Part shown: one piece after another, positions 44,892 through 53,397 of the stretch
Layout: the number at the start of each line of letters is the position of its first letter
Position numbering within the stretch: position 1 is the first letter of the stretch
Source: Motiliproteus sp041586615
GTDB lineage: Bacteria > Pseudomonadota > Gammaproteobacteria > Pseudomonadales > Balneatricaceae
Reading direction: 5' to 3'
Assembly: GCA_041586615.1 (NCBI GenBank)
Contig: JBFGZS010000002.1
Coordinates: 89,883-153,882 of the forward strand
DNA: 64,000 bases
The notes under the pieces: model-generated
What the model was told of the DNA's origin: nothing
What the model saw: the letters and a program-made list of their open reading frames with translations, nothing else
Database searches by the model: none
Translations under genes and position numbers: made by a program

Positions 44892-45921
44892 CGGATACCT
44901 CATTATTGCGGCCGTCTGTAGCCGCCTGTTGATCTATTGCCTCCTGCGCCTTTTTTTCACTTTCCCTTAGCTTGCGCCCTTTAATGCGGTCGGCTTCCGC
45001 GCTGGCAATTCGAACCTTCTCCTGCGCTTCACGCGCAGCAAGCTCAACGGCCTCCTGTGCGAGACGGGCCTGAATTTGCGCTTTTTCTACCCACTCGGCA
45101 ACGCCTTCCAACGTCACCGGTCCAAAGGCGCCGGTACGCAGATCACCAATAACGACCTCGGCAGCCTTATGCAGATCAACGACGCCCCCCTTGCGCAATC
45201 CGCCCCGGCGACGCCCCACTTCGGCCAGCAACGCATCCGGATCAGCCACTTCGGCACCGATTTTATAGCGATTAGATAATGCCTGAGGATAATCCTTAGA
45301 CAAGAACGCCAATACATATAGGGCAACGGCCTCGTACTCCATCACCGTATCCTTGATCGCGCCGCTGGCTGCCAGGCGTAATGTCGAATCCAGATCCTCT
45401 ATTTTTGGCCATAAAATCCCCGGAGTATCAAAAATCGCCAGGCCATTATGGGTCACAAAACGCTGCTGCGTCTTCGTGACCGCGGGCTCATTGCCCACCT
45501 TCGCCACCTTGCGACCCAGCAGATTATTGATCAATGTCGATTTGCCGACATTTGGGATACCCATGATCATGACCCGAACCGGCCTCCCGGCTTGCACACG
45601 CGTGGACACGACACGCTTGCACAAGTCAACCAACCGTTGAATATCAGCCTTACGGTCAGCACGCATGGGTAAGGCGTGATTCTGTGGATCGAGGGCTAAA
45701 TGCGCCAACCATTCCTGGGTCCGCTCAACGTCAGCCAGATCGCTTTTACTCAGCACCTTAATAACGGGTTTGTCACCCCGCAGCTCGCGAATCATCGGGT
45801 TTTCGCTGGAACGGGGTAGGCGTGCGTCAAGTACTTCAATCACGGCGTCAACCTCTGACATCGCTTTGGCGATCTCTTTACGCGCCTTATGCATATGTCC
45901 TGGGAACCAGTGAATCGCCAT
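44878..45921 (-). CDS. Circularly permuted ribosome-biogenesis GTPase, RbgA/YlqF-like
   Basis: 347 residues. G motifs in permuted order: G4 'SKSD' (58-61), G1 'GIPNVGKST' (121-129), G3 'DTPG' (165-168). 'HWFPGHMHKARKEI' at the N-terminus is the YlqF signature. RbgA of Bacillus acts in late 50S assembly. Residues ~270-347 form a long charged, probably coiled-coil tail (EAVELAAREAQEKVR...) not part of the GTPase core. Confidence 0.9.
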   Translation of the reverse strand: MAIHWFPGHMHKARKEIAKAMSEVDAVIEVLDARLPRSSENPMIRELRGDKPVIKVLSKSDLADVERTQEWLAHLALDPQNHALPMRADRKADIQRLVDLCKRVVSTRVQAGRPVRVMIMGIPNVGKSTLINNLLGRKVAKVGNEPAVTKTQQRFVTHNGLAIFDTPGILWPKIEDLDSTLRLAASGAIKDTVMEYEAVALYVLAFLSKDYPQALSNRYKIGAEVADPDALLAEVGRRRGGLRKGGVVDLHKAAEVVIGDLRTGAFGPVTLEGVAEWVEKAQIQARLAQEAVELAAREAQEKVRIASAEADRIKGRKLRESEKKAQEAIDQQAATDGRNNEVSDDPC

Positions 45922-46109
45922 CTATTACTACCTCATTACGCACACAACGCCGTTAAAGGGCCAGAATTATACTCCTTTGTCAGCCGTGTTACTTGGGAAA
46001 TTAATGCCTTCCGGCAGAGGAGAGTTCGATCTTCTGATCCCGGCGTAGTCGTTACACTTATTAATACGCTATGATGAGCCCACTTATATGGATCCAGGAA
46101 TGAACGTGA

Positions 46110-47336
46110 ATGAATAAGGAATTGCCTCAGAGCCAGATTCTGATGGCTCGCCAGCCTATTTTTGACCGTCAACTCAAGGTTATCGCCTATGAATTACTCT
46201 ACCGAGGCGAAAACCCTGAGGAAGCCGATTTCCTCGATGGTGATCATGCGACCAGTTCCGTCCTGCTGAATGCCTATACCAGCATCTGCGATGGTGGGGC
46301 AATGAAACGGGTTCCGGCCTTTATCAACTTGACCCGCGATATGCTGATCAACCAGCGCATCCCGCAGCTGCTAAGAAAGCAAATCGTTATTGAGATTCTT
46401 GAAGACATTACCGTCGATACTCAGGTCGTCGAAGCGGCGCGCAATTTGAAGAAAGATGGCTTCAGACTTGCCCTGGATGACTTTATTTATGATAAAAGCT
46501 ATATCCCGCTGCTGCAGCTGGTCGATATTGTTAAGGTCGATATTCTGCAGTTAACCCAAGAGCAGGTGCGCGAGCATGTACAGATCCTTGCGCCTTATGG
46601 CGTCACACTGCTCGCCGAAAAGATTGAGACCCTGGAGCAGTTCTATGCGTGTGTCGACCTCGGCTTCAAGCTGTTTCAAGGACACTTCCTCAGCAAACCC
46701 CAGCTCGTCAAAGGTAAGCGTGTATCGGGTAACAGCATTGCATTGATGCAGCTGGTTCAGGAAATCCAGCAACCCGGCACAACGGCCAATCGTATCGAAG
46801 AGCTGATCATTAAAGATCCGGTCCTGACCTACAAACTCCTGCGCATCGTCAACTCGGCGGCTTACTCCCTGGTTCGTAAAGTAGAATCGTTAAATCAAGC
46901 CGTGGTCATGCTCGGTCTTGAACAGGTCAAAAAGTGGGCGACGCTGATTGCTCTCAGCAGCAACAAAGATAAGCCCGAAGAGCTGTCACGCGTATTACTG
47001 GCCCGGGGTAGGATGTGTGAACTGCTGGCCGAAGCCGTTGGCTACAGCAATATCAGTAGTTATTTTATGGTTGGCATGATGTCGGATATTAACGCCCTGC
47101 TGGATATGGAGATGGCAGCCCTGCTTGAGCAGATCCCACTGGCTGACGATATCAAAGAAGCCATTGCCAACCATGGCGGCCCGATGGGCGAAATACTCGA
47201 AGCAACGCTGACTTACGAGCGCGGAGAATGGGACCGCCTGACGGAATTCAGCATACCGGACAACCTCTACGAAAGCGCATATCGACACAGCTTAATCTGG
47301 GCGCAAGAGGCACTGCAGGCGCTGGTCGATGACTAA
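46110..47336 (+). CDS. EAL-HDOD signalling protein (YuxH/CdgJ-like)
   Basis: 408 residues: an N-terminal EAL-type domain (about 10-200) and a C-terminal HDOD domain (about 205-395, 'VLTYKLLRIVNSAAYSL', 'LGLEQVKKWATLIAL'). EAL residues partly remain (ELL at 28-30, 'FINLTRD', 'VIEILED', 'ALDDF', 'VKVDI', 'LAEKIE'). The loop usually reading DDFGTG is DDFIYD, so c-di-GMP hydrolysis is doubtful. CdgJ in Vibrio has this layout and affects motility. Monocistronic, divergent from the GTPase gene. Confidence 0.88.
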   Translation: MNKELPQSQILMARQPIFDRQLKVIAYELLYRGENPEEADFLDGDHATSSVLLNAYTSICDGGAMKRVPAFINLTRDMLINQRIPQLLRKQIVIEILEDITVDTQVVEAARNLKKDGFRLALDDFIYDKSYIPLLQLVDIVKVDILQLTQEQVREHVQILAPYGVTLLAEKIETLEQFYACVDLGFKLFQGHFLSKPQLVKGKRVSGNSIALMQLVQEIQQPGTTANRIEELIIKDPVLTYKLLRIVNSAAYSLVRKVESLNQAVVMLGLEQVKKWATLIALSSNKDKPEELSRVLLARGRMCELLAEAVGYSNISSYFMVGMMSDINALLDMEMAALLEQIPLADDIKEAIANHGGPMGEILEATLTYERGEWDRLTEFSIPDNLYESAYRHSLIWAQEALQALVDD

Positions 47337-47626
47337 CGCGCTCAAAAAACGCCGCAGCTGCACGACGTAAAGGCCGAGCCCGTTACGACCGCGTGCCGGC
47401 CCGTATCGTGTTAATCATCCCACGTGCGGAACCGCCCTTTGTGCACCCGCGCGTGATGTATCACCTATCGGCACATGCGCCAGCACAACGCCATCCGTTT
47501 TCACCCTCCAAGAATGCGGCTCATTGCATTCCCCGTCGCGCGGACTATCCTAATTACGGGGCGGCGCCCCGACCCGATCGCACATAACGGGGAGAGGTCA
47601 ATCTGGAACAATCGATCCGCAATGCA

Positions 47627-48565
47627 TTGGAAGCCAGAATCGGTCGCCTGCACCTTCGGCAGCGACTCGGTATCGAGAGCACTCCCCAGCGCGTCTTTGG
47701 TGGCGGCCTTAACCTTCTGCACCTAGAGAACTGGCAACAAACCGAACAACTGTTACGCGCTGCCCTACGTGCCGCCGGTGTTTATCGGCGCGGACAGAAC
47801 AACGCCCGCCGCGTTGAACTTCGCACCAACACCGTCGTGCTCGCCACGCTGCCCCGCGCCTTTCATGGTTACAGGATCCTGCAACTTAGCGACCTGCATC
47901 TGGATATGAACCTCGAACTACTCAGGGTGCTCCCCCGCCTTATCAAAAATCTGGACTACGACCTGTGCGTCTTTACCGGAGACTATCGCGGACTGACGGA
48001 CGGGCCAATCAGCAATTGCATGCACGCCATGGGGGAATTACGTGACCTGCTTTCAGGGCCGGCATTGGCGGTACTAGGCAACCACGACAGCATCATGATG
48101 ACCCCCCATCTCGAAGCCATTGGTATTCAGGTACTACTCAACGAGAGCACGTCCCTGGTCAGAGACGGCTGTGCACTGCACCTAGCCGGTATCGATGATG
48201 CGCATTATTACCGGCTCGACAATATCGACAAGGCCGCGTCATCACTCCCCGAGTCAGAAACCAGCATACTGCTATCCCACACCCCGGAAATCTATCGTCA
48301 AGCGGCGCACGCCGGCTTTGACCTGATGCTCTGTGGCCACACCCATGGCGGCCAGATCTGCTTGCCTGGCGGCATCCCCCTTATCTTGGAGACGCACTGT
48401 CCCCGGCGTATGGCCCGGGGTCGTTGGCAGTTCGCCGAACTAACGGGATACACGTCTGCGGGAACCGGCACCTCGATATTACCGGTTCGATTCAATTGCC
48501 CGCCAGAAATAACCCTGCATCAACTGGAATGTCCTCCCGGCTCAGAACACGCACATAGCGCCTAG
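47627..48565 (+). CDS. Calcineurin-like metallophosphoesterase, YaeI/YkuE-like
   Basis: 312 residues. Metal-binding motifs in order: 'LSDLHLD', 'FTGDYRG', 'LGNHD', 'LSHTPE' and 'CGHTHGGQ', all intact, so a two-metal phosphodiesterase is expected; the substrate is unknown. No N-terminal membrane segment is visible. The TTG at 47627 is the first standard start, but in-frame CTG at 47603 has GGGGAGAGG just upstream, so eight more residues may be translated. No neighbour in operon; the 290 bases upstream hold nothing recognised. Confidence 0.85.
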   Translation: MEARIGRLHLRQRLGIESTPQRVFGGGLNLLHLENWQQTEQLLRAALRAAGVYRRGQNNARRVELRTNTVVLATLPRAFHGYRILQLSDLHLDMNLELLRVLPRLIKNLDYDLCVFTGDYRGLTDGPISNCMHAMGELRDLLSGPALAVLGNHDSIMMTPHLEAIGIQVLLNESTSLVRDGCALHLAGIDDAHYYRLDNIDKAASSLPESETSILLSHTPEIYRQAAHAGFDLMLCGHTHGGQICLPGGIPLILETHCPRRMARGRWQFAELTGYTSAGTGTSILPVRFNCPPEITLHQLECPPGSEHAHSA

Positions 48566-48626
48566 CCTATTTCGCCTCAACCAGCGAATCAGTATGATAG
48601 CCCTTCACTGAACTGTCGTAGATACC

Positions 48627-50339
48627 ATGTCGCAGCCTATCCCGTTTTCCGTCGCCGCCCTTCGCCGCCAATTCCCGCTGATTCACGCGCAGGCGTTGAC
48701 ATATTTGGACAACGCCGCCACCACCCAGAAGCCGCAGTGCGTCATCGACGCGCTAACGGCGCACTATCGGGGCTACAACGCCAATGTACATCGCGCAGCG
48801 CATCATCTCAGCGACCTGGCAACCCAGGCCTTCGAACAGGCCAGACGGCAAGTGCAGTCCTTTCTCAATGCGCACGATAGCGATGAGATTATCTGGGTGC
48901 GCGGTACCACAGAGGCCATTAATCTGGTCGCGCATAGTTTCGGCGCGCGGCTACAGCCGGGTGACGAGATCTTGGTCAGCACCCTGGAGCACCATGCCAA
49001 CATCGTTCCCTGGCAGCTTCTGGCACAGCGCAGCGGCGCGGTGATCAAGCCCATCCCCATCGATGATCGTGGCGATATTGATACCGCCGGCTATATCGCT
49101 CTGCTGAGCGCGCGTACCAAAATGGTGGCTCTGACACAGGTGTCTAATGCTATCGGGACCACGAATAATCTCCGTCCGCTTATCGACCTGGCTCACCAGG
49201 CCGGTGCCGTGACGTTCGTGGACGGCGCGCAGGCCGTTAGTCACTTCCCCGTCGATGTCCAGGCCTTGAATACCGACTTCTACGCGTTCTCCGGGCACAA
49301 AATCTTTGCGCCGACGGGTATAGGCGCACTGTATGCACGCGGAGAAATGCTTGCTTCGATGCCACCCTGGCAAGGCGGCGGCGAGATGATCGAGCACGTG
49401 AGCTTCGAATCCACGCGCTTTAACCGCCCGCCGTTTCGTTTTGAAGCGGGCACACCCGATATTGGCGGCGCAATCGCACTCGGCGCCGCGTTGGCTTTTT
49501 TACAGACGCAGAACCGTGCAAGCATTCAGCAGCACGAGGACCAGCTCCTGTCAAATGCCACGGCGCGCCTGCGAGCCATACCCGGCGTGCAGATTGTCGC
49601 TGACCCCATCCGGCGTACCGGCGTCCTGCCTTTTATTGTCGATGGCTGGCATGTCCAGGATATTGGCGCATTGCTGGATCAGCAGAAGATCGCTATCCGT
49701 ACCGGACACCATTGCGCCATGCCTCTGATGCAGCGCCTGCAACTACCGGGCTGTGCCCGCGCCTCCTTCGCCTTGTACAACACGCAAGCCGAGGTGGATC
49801 TGTTTGCAGACGCCCTCGCCCATATTCTGTCACCCGTACGGGTAAGCGTGCAGCAAAGCCTCACAGAGGCCGAAACGGCTCAGCAACCTGACAGCCTAGC
49901 TCGCGTCGAGGATCCTGCACATTTCGAGACGTTAGCCCTTAAACTCCAGGCCTGCCGCGGCTGGGAAGCCCGCTACAGCATGATCATGTCGCTGGGACGA
50001 AAACACAGGGGATTACGTGCTGAAGCGCGACGTGAAGAAGACCTGCTACATGGCTGCACCAGCCGGGTCTGGCTCCGCCACGTCATGGACATGTCTACGG
50101 GGGAAATCCGCTTTGAAGCCGACAGTGACGCTAACGTGATGCGCGGGCTGATTGCACTGGTCCTTGCGCTGATCGAGCATAAAACAGCCGCACAGATACT
50201 CGCCCTGGATTTTACCGCGCAGTTCCAGCGCCTAGGCTTGCTGCAACACCTGAGCCAGTCGCGCAGCAACGGGTTGCATACCCTGATCGCCGAAATCGTT
50301 CGCCGCGCCAGGCTGCAAGCCCGCCCCGAAACCGTTTAA
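48627..50339 (+). CDS. Cysteine desulfurase-sulfur acceptor fusion (CsdA-CsdE / SufS-SufE)
   Basis: 570 residues in one frame. Residues 1-405 are a class-V PLP cysteine desulfurase: PLP Lys225 in 'SGHK', catalytic Cys363 in 'RTGHHCAMP', the type-II (SufS/CsdA) loop. Residues ~425-560 are a SufE/CsdE domain with the acceptor Cys477 in 'LLHGCTSRVWL'. E. coli encodes these as separate csdA and csdE next to csdL/tcdA, and tcdA lies right beside this gene, convergent. A fused enzyme could pass persulfide within one chain. No linker frameshift is seen. Confidence 0.93.
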   Translation: MSQPIPFSVAALRRQFPLIHAQALTYLDNAATTQKPQCVIDALTAHYRGYNANVHRAAHHLSDLATQAFEQARRQVQSFLNAHDSDEIIWVRGTTEAINLVAHSFGARLQPGDEILVSTLEHHANIVPWQLLAQRSGAVIKPIPIDDRGDIDTAGYIALLSARTKMVALTQVSNAIGTTNNLRPLIDLAHQAGAVTFVDGAQAVSHFPVDVQALNTDFYAFSGHKIFAPTGIGALYARGEMLASMPPWQGGGEMIEHVSFESTRFNRPPFRFEAGTPDIGGAIALGAALAFLQTQNRASIQQHEDQLLSNATARLRAIPGVQIVADPIRRTGVLPFIVDGWHVQDIGALLDQQKIAIRTGHHCAMPLMQRLQLPGCARASFALYNTQAEVDLFADALAHILSPVRVSVQQSLTEAETAQQPDSLARVEDPAHFETLALKLQACRGWEARYSMIMSLGRKHRGLRAEARREEDLLHGCTSRVWLRHVMDMSTGEIRFEADSDANVMRGLIALVLALIEHKTAAQILALDFTAQFQRLGLLQHLSQSRSNGLHTLIAEIVRRARLQARPETV

Positions 50340-50375
50340 CAACCCGCGCGGCCCTCGTCCTGCGGGCAGCAACGG

Positions 50376-51158
50376 TTAGCGTGCAACCCGCGTCAGCCGT
50401 TCGATAACCCGCGCGACCGCGACGAAACCGAAGGTCGCCGTAACGACCGTGGCAGCGCCAAAACCGCTGTTACAATCGAGTCGGGCCGAGCCCTGCTCGA
50501 CGGGCTTTTTCGCACAGACCGTGCCGTCCGGTTGCGGGTAGACCAGCTGCTCGGAGGAGTAGACACAAGGTACATCGAAGCGACGCTTACTGTTTTTACT
50601 AAAACCATGAAAACGCCGTAACTGCGAACGCAGCTTCGCCGCTAAAGGATCCTGTTCGGTACGGCTCAAATCAGCCACCTGAATCTGGGTGGGGTCAACT
50701 TGGCCGCCAGCACCGCCGATCGTGATAATCGGGATCTTGCGGCGGCGGCAGTAAGCGATCATTGCCGCCTTGGCGCGTATGCTGTCTATGGCATCAATAA
50801 CGAAATCAAATTGATTATCGAGAAGATCCAGCGAATCCTCGGTAACAAACTCTTCCACCGCACAACACGCGCAGTCAGGATTAATCTGCCGGATCCGCTC
50901 AGCCATCACCGCAACTTTGGAACGCCCCACCGTGTCGCTCAGGGCGTGAATCTGGCGATTGGTATTGGTGACACAGAGCTCATCCATGTCGATCAGGGTT
51001 ATGTGGCCAACCGCTGTACGCGCAAGCGCTTCCGCCGCCCAGGACCCCACACCGCCAATCCCGACGACACAGATTCGCGCACGCCGCAGCCGCTCCGTCG
51101 CCGCCTCGCCATAGAGTCGGCGGGTACCACCAAAACGGTTATTAAAGTCATTACTCAT
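50376..51158 (-). CDS. tcdA: tRNA threonylcarbamoyladenosine dehydratase TcdA (CsdL)
   Basis: 260 residues, E1-like ATP-dependent enzyme that cyclises t6A37 of tRNA to ct6A, membrane-associated in E. coli. Nucleotide-binding 'VVGIGGVGSWAAEAL', 'NTNRQIHA', 'IDAIDSIRAKAA' and the C-terminal 'GFGAATVVTATFGF' helix. In E. coli it takes part in the csd sulfur system; here it is convergent with the csdA-csdE fusion, 36 bases away. Confidence 0.95.
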   Translation of the reverse strand: MSNDFNNRFGGTRRLYGEAATERLRRARICVVGIGGVGSWAAEALARTAVGHITLIDMDELCVTNTNRQIHALSDTVGRSKVAVMAERIRQINPDCACCAVEEFVTEDSLDLLDNQFDFVIDAIDSIRAKAAMIAYCRRRKIPIITIGGAGGQVDPTQIQVADLSRTEQDPLAAKLRSQLRRFHGFSKNSKRRFDVPCVYSSEQLVYPQPDGTVCAKKPVEQGSARLDCNSGFGAATVVTATFGFVAVARVIERLTRVAR

Positions 51159-51364
51159 GCATTAAGCCTGTCAAAAGAGTGCACGCGGGAAACCAGTCAG
51201 AGGCGCGCGCGGGCATTGTACCCGCACACCGAGCCCCTGCCCAGCCTAAGCGGGCCATCCCTCGAAGAAGGCTTAGCGCGGAGCCTGACATCAAAACATC
51301 CGTAACTGGCTATTAAGCGGCCTGTCTCTTCGAGAGTCCTATTCAAGAAAACCAGTCAAGAAAG

Positions 51365-52024
51365 CTATGCGCCACGCCCCTTTGGTGCATCGCTTTGGCA
51401 CTCCGGTCTGCCTGCCCTGAATGCAGGCAATTCAAGACAATGACTTTCGATCTCAAGTAACGTCGGACACCCCAGCAACTCACATTCATAGCGCCGCGCG
51501 TTATACAACTGCGGGATTAAAAAGCAATCCGCCAGGCCAGGCGTATCGCCAAAGCAATAACGCCCACTGAGCCCTTCACGCGTGATCATCGCTTCCATCG
51601 CGCCGAGACCCTGCTCAACCCAATGGCGATACCAACCGCTGACCGTTAATTCAGGCAGCCGCAGATCATCGCGCAAATAGCGCAACACACGAAGATTGTT
51701 CAAGGGATGTATTTCGCAAGCCACCAGATTCGCCAGCGCACGCACCCAGGCACGACTATCGGGATTACGGGGCAACAACGGCGGCGTTCGAGGGAATACC
51801 TCGTCCAGAAATTCACAGATGGCCATCGATTGGGTCAAATGGATTTCTCCGATTTCGACCACCGGCACCAAGCCTTGCGGGTTTCGCGTCAGGTGCGCCG
51901 GACTGCGTTGCTCATTGGCGGCCAGATTGACCGCCGTGCGCTGGTACTCTAATCCCTTTAAATTTAACGCCAAACGTACGCGATAACCCGCTGACGAACG
52001 CCAATAGTCATAAAGTTTCAGCAT
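51365..52024 (-). CDS. maiA: Maleylacetoacetate isomerase-like zeta-class glutathione transferase
   Basis: 219 residues from the ATG at 52024 (GGGGGG just upstream; nine further codons are open). Thioredoxin-like GST domain with 'YWRSSAGYRVRLALNLKG' (the SSxxxRVR zeta signature), 'NPQGLVPV' and 'LTQSMAICEFLDE', then a helical C-domain with 'GDTPGLADCFLIPQLYNARRY'. The zeta class isomerises maleylacetoacetate or maleylpyruvate; no tyrosine or gentisate pathway gene is adjacent, so the substrate is not fixed. Confidence 0.85.
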   Translation of the reverse strand: MLKLYDYWRSSAGYRVRLALNLKGLEYQRTAVNLAANEQRSPAHLTRNPQGLVPVVEIGEIHLTQSMAICEFLDEVFPRTPPLLPRNPDSRAWVRALANLVACEIHPLNNLRVLRYLRDDLRLPELTVSGWYRHWVEQGLGAMEAMITREGLSGRYCFGDTPGLADCFLIPQLYNARRYECELLGCPTLLEIESHCLELPAFRAGRPECQSDAPKGRGA

Positions 52025-52225
52025 GAACCCCCCTATCTGTGTCACCGCCATCGCAGGGGTAAACCTCGGCGAGACGTCGGATCTGTTACAAAACTGTAGC
52101 TGATTTTTGACCCAATATCCCTGCAGAACATGGTAATTAGCCGCATTCTGTTACCATTGCACCGACGGCCGCGACGCAGTATCCTGCCGGACCAACGCAC
52201 CTTTGCCATCAACTGGAGCCTGAGT

Positions 52226-52792
52226 ATGCCTCTCCCCCAGCCTGCCAATCGCACAGCCATCCATCGGCGCGATATTGAATGCCGTGGATTCAAACGCGAC
52301 GACGGCCTTTGGGATATCGAGGCGAGAATGACCGACGTTAAAACCTATTCCGTCAAAAACCGCGACCGCGGTGGTGAAATTGCCGCCGGCGAAGCGATCC
52401 ACGATATGTCGATTCGTCTCACCCTGGATGATGACTTGCTGATTCACGCTGTTGCGGCGGTTATTGATTACGCGCCATTTACCCTGTGCCCCTCCATTAC
52501 GCCAGCCTTTGACCAACTCAAAGGCAAGCGTATCGGCCCGGGATGGACTAAGTTAACCAAGATGCTTTTTTCGGGAACTCAGGGTTGCACGCACCTGCGC
52601 GAATTGCTCGGGCCACTGGCCACCACGGCATTTCAGACGGTCTACCACGCCAGCCAGCGCGATAAAGGCCCAGACGCAAAAAAAGAAAAACCGGTCATGT
52701 TGAATAGTTGTCACGCGTTTGCCGACACCAGCGCGGTTGTCAGGGACTTCTGGCCCGACTTCTATCAACCGGCAACACCGGCTAAGGATTAG
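52226..52792 (+). CDS. DUF2889 family protein
   Basis: 188 residues from the ATG at 52226, with GGAG seven bases upstream; 32 upstream codons are open but not family-like. 'HRRDIECRGFKRDDGLWDIEARMTD' (cited as HRRDIECRG and DGLWDIEA), 'DMSIRLTLDDDLLIH' and 'GCTHLRELLGPLATTAFQT' identify DUF2889. Function unknown. Divergent from maiA by about 200 bases; no operon partner. Confidence 0.85.
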   Translation: MPLPQPANRTAIHRRDIECRGFKRDDGLWDIEARMTDVKTYSVKNRDRGGEIAAGEAIHDMSIRLTLDDDLLIHAVAAVIDYAPFTLCPSITPAFDQLKGKRIGPGWTKLTKMLFSGTQGCTHLRELLGPLATTAFQTVYHASQRDKGPDAKKEKPVMLNSCHAFADTSAVVRDFWPDFYQPATPAKD

Positions 52793-52842
52793 ACACCGTC
52801 ATCGATTGAACGATGGCAACACAACCGGTTCGCACGCGCGGA

Positions 52843-53265
52843 TTAGGACGCAATACTTCCTGCGCGATATTGGAAGTCAGCGGGGGTCAGACTGGGCGGT
52901 TGAGCTTGCTTATCGACCCATCGAATATGATCGATAAGCGCTGCCATAACCGACGCCAACTCCTGGTGTCGGTCACCACAATACGGCGCGGACAGCGCAT
53001 CGCGAAACCGCGCAAGCAACCTTCGATGCGATGCCTTGTGATGGTTTATCTGGGTTGCCGGCACCCCCATGGTCCGCATCAGCGTTTCCTGGGTGGCGAA
53101 GTGGTAGGCTAATGCCGAAAGCAGATCGCCAACCTGGCTTATTCGAGGAGAGTCCTCGGTACAGGCATCAAGCCAGCACTGGCTTAATGCCACCAGCCGT
53201 TTTAGCTGATTATCAATAAGCTCATTCTTGGTCGATAGACCATCTTCCCATACCAGCCGATTCAT
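52843..53265 (-). CDS. Bacteriohemerythrin-like protein lacking two iron ligands
   Basis: 140 residues from the ATG at 53265 (GAGG eight bases upstream). The four-helix hemerythrin pattern is clear: 'LVWEDGLST', 'HFATQETLM', 'HHKASH' (His76/His80) and 'HIRWVD' (His113/Asp118). But the first ligand His of 'D-QH--L' is Leu21 (IDNQLKRL), and the Glu four residues after His55 is Gln59. Five of the seven canonical diiron ligands remain. It may bind iron differently, or not at all. Confidence 0.82.
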   Translation of the reverse strand: MNRLVWEDGLSTKNELIDNQLKRLVALSQCWLDACTEDSPRISQVGDLLSALAYHFATQETLMRTMGVPATQINHHKASHRRLLARFRDALSAPYCGDRHQELASVMAALIDHIRWVDKQAQPPSLTPADFQYRAGSIAS

Positions 53266-53397
53266 TCGCCCGCCCTCGCAATGCTGCATCGCAACATTAT
53301 AGCGGATTTGACCCCACATAGGCCACACCGCTTTCTGCAGGCGCCTTTAGACGCTATTCCTTCGTGAGCGTTATTCACACACCAGGCATCATCGGTT

